6,838 bases of DNA from an uncultured Lachnospiraceae bacterium (GTDB lineage Bacteria; Bacillota; Clostridia; Lachnospirales; Lachnospiraceae): contig CANQEB010000131.1 of NCBI GenBank assembly GCA_947594085.1, positions 1 through 6,838 on the forward strand. The letters run 5' to 3'. Position numbers and translations under genes: made by a program. The notes below the pieces were generated by a model. That model did not search any database and was not told the DNA's origin. It saw only the letters and a list, made by a program, of their open reading frames with translations. Shown here piece after piece: positions 6,150 through 6,838 of this stretch (position 1 is its first letter; each line of letters opens with the position of its first letter).

Positions 6150-6838
6150 TTACAGCAGCGGCGCAAACAGCCTCAGGACGCTCTGCCAGATACGCGGCCA
6201 GATGCCTTGTCCTCTCCAATCCTCCACTGTGATCTCCTGGCACTCTCGGAACAATTCCATCGCGTCCTCTTTGATCTGCATGACAGCCTCGGTGCCATAC
6301 ATCCACACACCACACTCGAAATGCAGGTACAGGCTGCGAAAATCAAGATTCACCGTTCCTACCACCGCGATCCGGTCATCACTGACGAACGATTTCGCAT
6401 GCAAAAATCCAGGCTTATATTCGAAAATACGAACTCCTGCCTCCAGAAGTGCGCCATAGTACGAACGCGTCAGCAGGAACACAAGCTTCTTGTCCGGAAT
6501 ACCCGGTGTGACGATGCGCACATCAATTCCACTTTTCGCCGCCAGCTTCAGAGCCGTCATCATCTCGTTATCCGTAATCAGATACGGCGTGAAAATATAG
6601 ACATAGCGCTTCGCGCGATTGATGATATTCAGATAAATATTCTCACCGACTGTCTCGTGGTCGAGCGGTGTGTCCGCATAAGGCTGTACAAAACCGTCGT
6701 TCTCAAACTCCTGCTCGTGCCACACATGCGGGTGATATTTTCTGTAGTCTACCTTTTCCCCGGAAAGCGCACTCCACATCTGGAGGAACATGACTGTGAA
6801 GTTCCAGACCGCTTCTCCCTTGAGCACGATGCCGGTGG
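6150..6838 (-). CDS. cls: Cardiolipin synthase / phospholipase D family protein, C-terminal part (5' end outside window)
   Basis: Cardiolipin synthases join two phosphatidylglycerol molecules at the membrane to form cardiolipin and glycerol, using two HKD motifs. Only the C-terminal half is in the window. The reading frame stays open to the right edge (codons for T-G-I precede a GTG at 6827), so that GTG is an internal valine and not a start. Counting from it, the second HKD motif is complete: H143-A-K145, D150, then G157-T-V-N160. The segment YVYIFTPYLITDNEMMTAL (76-94) and the stretch GIDVRIVTPGIPDK are typical of the second PLD domain, and GEAVWNFTVMFLQMW matches the link following the first domain in Cls proteins. 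The first HKD motif and the N-terminal membrane segments should lie beyond position 6838. The C-terminus (WQSVLRLFAPLL) is a short hydrophobic helix, as usual. No clear terminator follows. Confidence 0.92.
   Translation of the reverse strand, partial: TGIVLKGEAVWNFTVMFLQMWSALSGEKVDYRKYHPHVWHEQEFENDGFVQPYADTPLDHETVGENIYLNIINRAKRYVYIFTPYLITDNEMMTALKLAAKSGIDVRIVTPGIPDKKLVFLLTRSYYGALLEAGVRIFEYKPGFLHAKSFVSDDRIAVVGTVNLDFRSLYLHFECGVWMYGTEAVMQIKEDAMELFRECQEITVEDWRGQGIWPRIWQSVLRLFAPLL

Noticed and set aside
6141..6165. Short hairpin (CCGCT/AGCGG) around the cls stop codon as a terminator
   Set aside because: The stem is only five to six base pairs and is followed by three T residues then GC-rich sequence, so it is too weak to call.
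6049..6315. An 88-codon minus-strand frame in the region between cls and dacF
   Set aside because: It overlaps the end of the cardiolipin synthase gene out of frame, and only its last third is in the gap; no family is recognisable.

Overview
The window looks like a stretch of chromosome from a low-to-moderate-GC, Gram-positive anaerobe of the Clostridia, most plausibly a Lachnospiraceae-like gut bacterium. This rests on the gene content (scpA-scpB next to S11 DD-carboxypeptidases and a cardiolipin synthase), the protein style, and the AGGAGG-type ribosome sites. Genus and species cannot be read from the sequence. Every gene I can support is on the minus strand, so transcription runs from the right edge to the left.

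Layout in transcription order. The C-terminal part of a cardiolipin synthase/phospholipase D protein enters from the right edge (6150-6838). A 131-base gap with a weak promoter candidate and an inverted repeat leads to a DacF-type D-Ala-D-Ala carboxypeptidase (4786-6018). A metallophosphoesterase of the YkuE/YaeI type follows (3921-4739), then scpA 20 bases further on (3118-3900) and scpB after an 85-base gap (2463-3032, GTG start). A second S11 carboxypeptidase comes next (1120-2385, GTG start). A secreted protein of unknown function with two related domains (156-980) has its own strong promoter (1062-1090) and a strong Rho-independent terminator (73-119). The last 69 bases are the 5' end of a group II intron that sits directly behind that terminator and runs off the left edge.

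How the genes fit together. The block from dacF through the second carboxypeptidase is probably one or two linked transcripts. It combines chromosome segregation (ScpA and ScpB, the kleisin and accessory subunits of SMC condensin) with peptidoglycan trimming (two secreted DD-carboxypeptidases). The cardiolipin synthase adds membrane phospholipid synthesis. In Bacillus subtilis, too, scpA-scpB lie close to DD-carboxypeptidase genes (dacB, dacF), so this neighbourhood is an old Firmicute theme and not a new system. The secreted protein at 156-980 is a separate single-gene unit.

The region is mostly ordinary core genome. The points worth a second look are the truncated group II intron with its terminator target, the uncharacterised duplicated-domain secreted protein, a hairpin built around the dacF stop codon, and an inverted repeat that covers the dacF ribosome site. 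I found no CRISPR array, tRNA, rRNA, transposase or evident defence system.
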